From NCBI GenBank assembly GCA_900555215.1, contig USKR01000062.1, forward strand, positions 1 through 7,187: 7,187 nt of DNA. The letters are read 5' to 3'. Source of the DNA: an uncultured Ruminococcus sp. Lineage in GTDB: Bacteria > Bacillota > Clostridia > Lachnospirales > Lachnospiraceae. The notes under the pieces were generated by a model, which ran no database searches, was not told where the DNA came from, and was given only the letters and a program-made list of their open reading frames with translations. The first letter of the stretch is position 1; each line of letters begins with the position of its first letter. Position numbers and translations under genes: made by a program. Positions 5,262 to 7,187 of this stretch are shown here, in pieces.

Positions 5262-6077
5262 ATGGCACCGAGAACTTCAAATAATCTAAAAGAAGAACTT
5301 GCGAAGAAAGCAGAGACTACAGTAGGAGAGAATAAACTGAAAAAGTCAATGAGTATTGCTGACCTGATCAAAGCAATGCTCCCGGAGATCAAAAAAGCGC
5401 TCCCGGAGGTGATCACGCCTGAGAGATTCACAAGGATGGCTCTTTCAGCACTGAATACAACACCGAAGTTGCAGGAGTGTACACAAATGAGCTTTCTGGC
5501 TGCGCTGATGAATGCGGCTCAATTAGGATTAGAGCCGAACACACCGCTTGGGCAGGCGTATCTGATCCCGTTTAATAATAAAGGAACTATGGAGTGTCAG
5601 TTCCAGATTGGATATAAAGGACTGATCGATCTTGGATACCGGAATCCTCAGATGCAGATCATATCTGCTCATACAGTTTATGAGAACGACGAATTTGAGT
5701 ACGAGCTTGGTCTGAATCCGAAACTGGAGCACAGGCCGGCTTTGCATGACCGGGGCGATATAAGGCTTTTCTACGGATTCTTCAAACTCGTCAACGGAGG
5801 TTTTGGATTTGAGGTTATGAGTAAAGAGGCGGTAGATGCCTATGCGAAAGAGTATTCAAAATCTTTTGATGCTTCATTCAGTCCGTGGAAGACCAATTAT
5901 GAGGCAATGGCTAAGAAAACCGTGATTAAGCAGGCTCTGAAATATGCTCCGGTCAAAGCTGATTTCAGGAGAGCCTTGTCTACAGATGGAACGGTTAAAA
6001 ATGAAATCTCAGAGGATATGTCTGAGATACATAATGAAGATATCTTTGATGCTGAGTACACAGAACAGAGCGCGTAA
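5262..6077 (+). CDS. recT: RecT-family single-strand annealing protein
   Basis: The 271-residue product is a typical RecT, close to the family's usual length. It coats single-stranded DNA and anneals complementary strands during recombination and repair of element or phage DNA. SFLAALMNAAQLGLEPNT (77-94) followed by PLGQAYLIPF (95-104) is the strongest family signature. QIGYKGLIDLGYR (115-127) is the next conserved block. MAKKTVIKQALKYAP (216-230) is the conserved basic C-terminal helix. The N-terminal 30 residues are basic and poorly ordered, and the last 30 are acidic, as in other RecT proteins. AAGGAGG (5246-5252) supports the start. It follows the YqaJ-type nuclease gene, its expected functional partner, and precedes small genes of unknown role. 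The annotation is firm; the acidic tail may mediate protein contacts, which is inference. Confidence 0.93.
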   Translation: MAPRTSNNLKEELAKKAETTVGENKLKKSMSIADLIKAMLPEIKKALPEVITPERFTRMALSALNTTPKLQECTQMSFLAALMNAAQLGLEPNTPLGQAYLIPFNNKGTMECQFQIGYKGLIDLGYRNPQMQIISAHTVYENDEFEYELGLNPKLEHRPALHDRGDIRLFYGFFKLVNGGFGFEVMSKEAVDAYAKEYSKSFDASFSPWKTNYEAMAKKTVIKQALKYAPVKADFRRALSTDGTVKNEISEDMSEIHNEDIFDAEYTEQSA

Positions 6078-6092
6078 ATAAAATATGGATTT

Positions 6093-6098
6093 AGGAGG
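6093..6098 (+). promoter_or_regulatory. Ribosome binding site deciding the start of the 77-residue protein
   Basis: AGGAGG sits 4 nt before the ATG at 6103. The upstream in-frame ATG at 6085 has no Shine-Dalgarno of its own, and this site would lie inside its coding frame, so the 6103 start is preferred. The 4-nt spacing is shorter than usual. Confidence 0.65.
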
Positions 6099-6102
6099 AG
6101 TT

Positions 6103-6336
6103 ATGTTAATCGAAAAAATTTATAAGGAAATCTATTCAAAGATGCAGGAGGATACAGGTGCGGATGATCTGGCTATGAGCGACCGGTTATCTGTGCTTCT
6201 GGAGACACCGATTGAGGAACTGGATAAAGAGAAACTGGAGCTGTTGTTGTGCAGCTCCAGTATCATTGGTCAGGAACAGGGGTTCGTAAGCGGATTCAGA
6301 TTCTGCATCAGACTGCTGGCAGAAGCATTTGGATAA
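6103..6336 (+). CDS. Small helical protein of unknown function (77 aa)
   Basis: The product begins MLIEKIYKEIYSKMQED and has a middle segment LETPIEELDKEKLELLLCSS (about 32-51) and a C-terminal segment EQGFVSGFRFCIRLLAEAFG (58-77). It appears all alpha-helical, with no signal peptide or membrane helix. The ending GF-xGFR-xxRLLxE resembles that of several small proteins from Lachnospiraceae phages and mobile elements, such as DUF6809-type proteins, but the match is too short to name a family. It lies 25 nt after RecT and 18 nt before the DUF5688 gene, so it is probably in the same transcript. The start follows from the AGGAGG at 6093-6098. Accessory factors for RecT or SSB-like partners are often encoded at this position, but nothing in the sequence shows such an activity. 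Confidence 0.7.
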   Translation: MLIEKIYKEIYSKMQEDTGADDLAMSDRLSVLLETPIEELDKEKLELLLCSSSIIGQEQGFVSGFRFCIRLLAEAFG

Positions 6337-6354
6337 AGGTGGAGGCAAAGCAAG

Positions 6355-7187
6355 ATGAAGAATATGAGTTATGAAGAATTTAAAAAGCAACTTCTAAGAA
6401 TGCTCAGAGAGAGGCTGAGAGATTCGATTAAGCCAGAGATCATCCCCGTAAATAAAAACAATGGAATTATGAAAGAGACAGTAGGGATTGAAAACGGTAT
6501 AGACGGTCTGAAACCGCTTGTCTATGTGGAGAGCCTTTATGATCAATATTGTATTGGTGCTGACCTTTCTACCTGTGTCAGCTTTGTAGTCGGACTCTAC
6601 CGTGCTATGCCAGACTTGCATATGGAGCAGTATTTTGAGACTTGGGAAGCTGTAAAACCGAGAATTACAGTAAGGGTTGTAAACTGGGAATGGAATAGGG
6701 ATGAGTTAAGAGATATTCCTCATAAGAAGTATATGGATCTGGCTGTATATTGCAGGGTTGTTTTAGCTCAAAATGAGGACGGGATCGTAAGCACTGTGGT
6801 TAAGAACAGTATGCTACGGTATCTGGAAATTGAAGAGAAAGAGCTGTGGGAGACAGCAAGGAACAATTTCCAGAAGGAAAAATATCTGATCCGGCACATT
6901 GATGAAGAGACAGGTCTTGCAGGATCATATCTGAATAAATTCTTAAATTTATCAGATCAGGAAGATGAAACCCATATCCTTACAAATGAGTATCATAACA
7001 ATGGAGCTGTAGGGATGATGAGGTTTGATCTTCTGGAGAGCTTCGCGGAGAAGAAGTGTAACTTTTATATCCTGCCAAGTTCATTGAATGAGGTGATATT
7101 GATACCTGACCGGGGCGGCAGGACGCCGGATTTTCTGAGATCGTTTGTTAAGAAAAATAATAAGGACTATCCAGAGGAAGGCAATCT
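6355..7187 (+). CDS. DUF5688 family protein, 3' end outside window
   Basis: The frame is open from the ATG at 6355 to the right edge: 277 whole codons with no stop, so the gene is cut by the window. The N-terminus MSYEEFKKQLLRMLRERL (4-21), the core block RDIPHKKYMDLAVYCRVV (119-136) and the late block FYILPSSLNEVILIPD (237-252) match my memory of DUF5688 proteins, which are abundant in Lachnospiraceae genomes, often near mobile elements. Known members are only a little longer than the visible part, so probably little is missing. GGAGG (6341-6345) lies 9 nt before the ATG. No signal peptide, membrane helix or catalytic motif is evident; it should be cytosolic. The role of the family is unknown. 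Its position at the end of a recombination gene cluster is consistent with element maintenance or host interaction, but that is only inference. Confidence 0.75.
   Translation, partial: MKNMSYEEFKKQLLRMLRERLRDSIKPEIIPVNKNNGIMKETVGIENGIDGLKPLVYVESLYDQYCIGADLSTCVSFVVGLYRAMPDLHMEQYFETWEAVKPRITVRVVNWEWNRDELRDIPHKKYMDLAVYCRVVLAQNEDGIVSTVVKNSMLRYLEIEEKELWETARNNFQKEKYLIRHIDEETGLAGSYLNKFLNLSDQEDETHILTNEYHNNGAVGMMRFDLLESFAEKKCNFYILPSSLNEVILIPDRGGRTPDFLRSFVKKNNKDYPEEGN

Noticed and set aside
1..7187. CRISPR array, tRNA or rRNA gene, or insertion sequence
   Set aside because: No regularly spaced long repeats, no cloverleaf-like sequence with a CCA end, and no transposase frame with terminal inverted repeats were seen.

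Overview
The window looks like a piece of a Clostridia genome, most likely Lachnospiraceae. The signs are strong AGGAGG-type ribosome binding sites, a right-end gene that matches the DUF5688 family typical of that group, and a RecT/YqaJ/DUF932 set of the kind carried by mobile elements of gut Firmicutes. This is recognition from family knowledge; no database search was possible.

Layout. (1) Positions 1-761 hold the 3' part of a G+C-rich gene for a membrane-anchored protein kinase-like product with a TPR-like tail. It is followed by a strong hairpin at 771-804. (2) Positions 805-989 hold no convincing gene. They contain a second hairpin and a cluster of short direct and inverted repeats, and base composition becomes more A+T-rich here. 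I read this as a possible edge of an inserted element. (3) A small excisionase-type HTH gene lies on the minus strand (1006-1206), with an intrinsic terminator that includes its own stop codon. (4) A repeat-bearing divergent intergenic region (1207-1459) leads into a plus-strand pair: a Mor-family-like regulator and a lipoprotein with OB-like C-terminal sequence, joined by an ATGA overlap. (5) After a terminator-like hairpin (3100-3134), a plus-strand cluster runs to the right end: a 24-residue hydrophobic peptide, a DUF932 protein, a YqaJ-type exonuclease, a possible 19-residue peptide, a RecT annealing protein, a 77-residue helical protein, and a DUF5688 protein cut by the window end.

How the genes may work together. 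YqaJ nuclease plus RecT is a complete exonuclease/single-strand annealing pair, equivalent in logic to lambda Exo/Beta. It would let the element recombine or repair its own DNA. DUF932 proteins commonly travel with such modules, but their role is unknown. The excisionase-like gene and the Mor-like regulator are what one expects of a regulated integrative element. No integrase, relaxase, conjugation gene or phage structural gene lies in the window, so whether this is an ICE, a mobilizable island or a prophage cannot be decided here.

The least explained parts are the two tiny peptide genes in the recombination cluster, the Mor-like/lipoprotein coupling, and the repeat-rich stretches flanking the excisionase-like gene.
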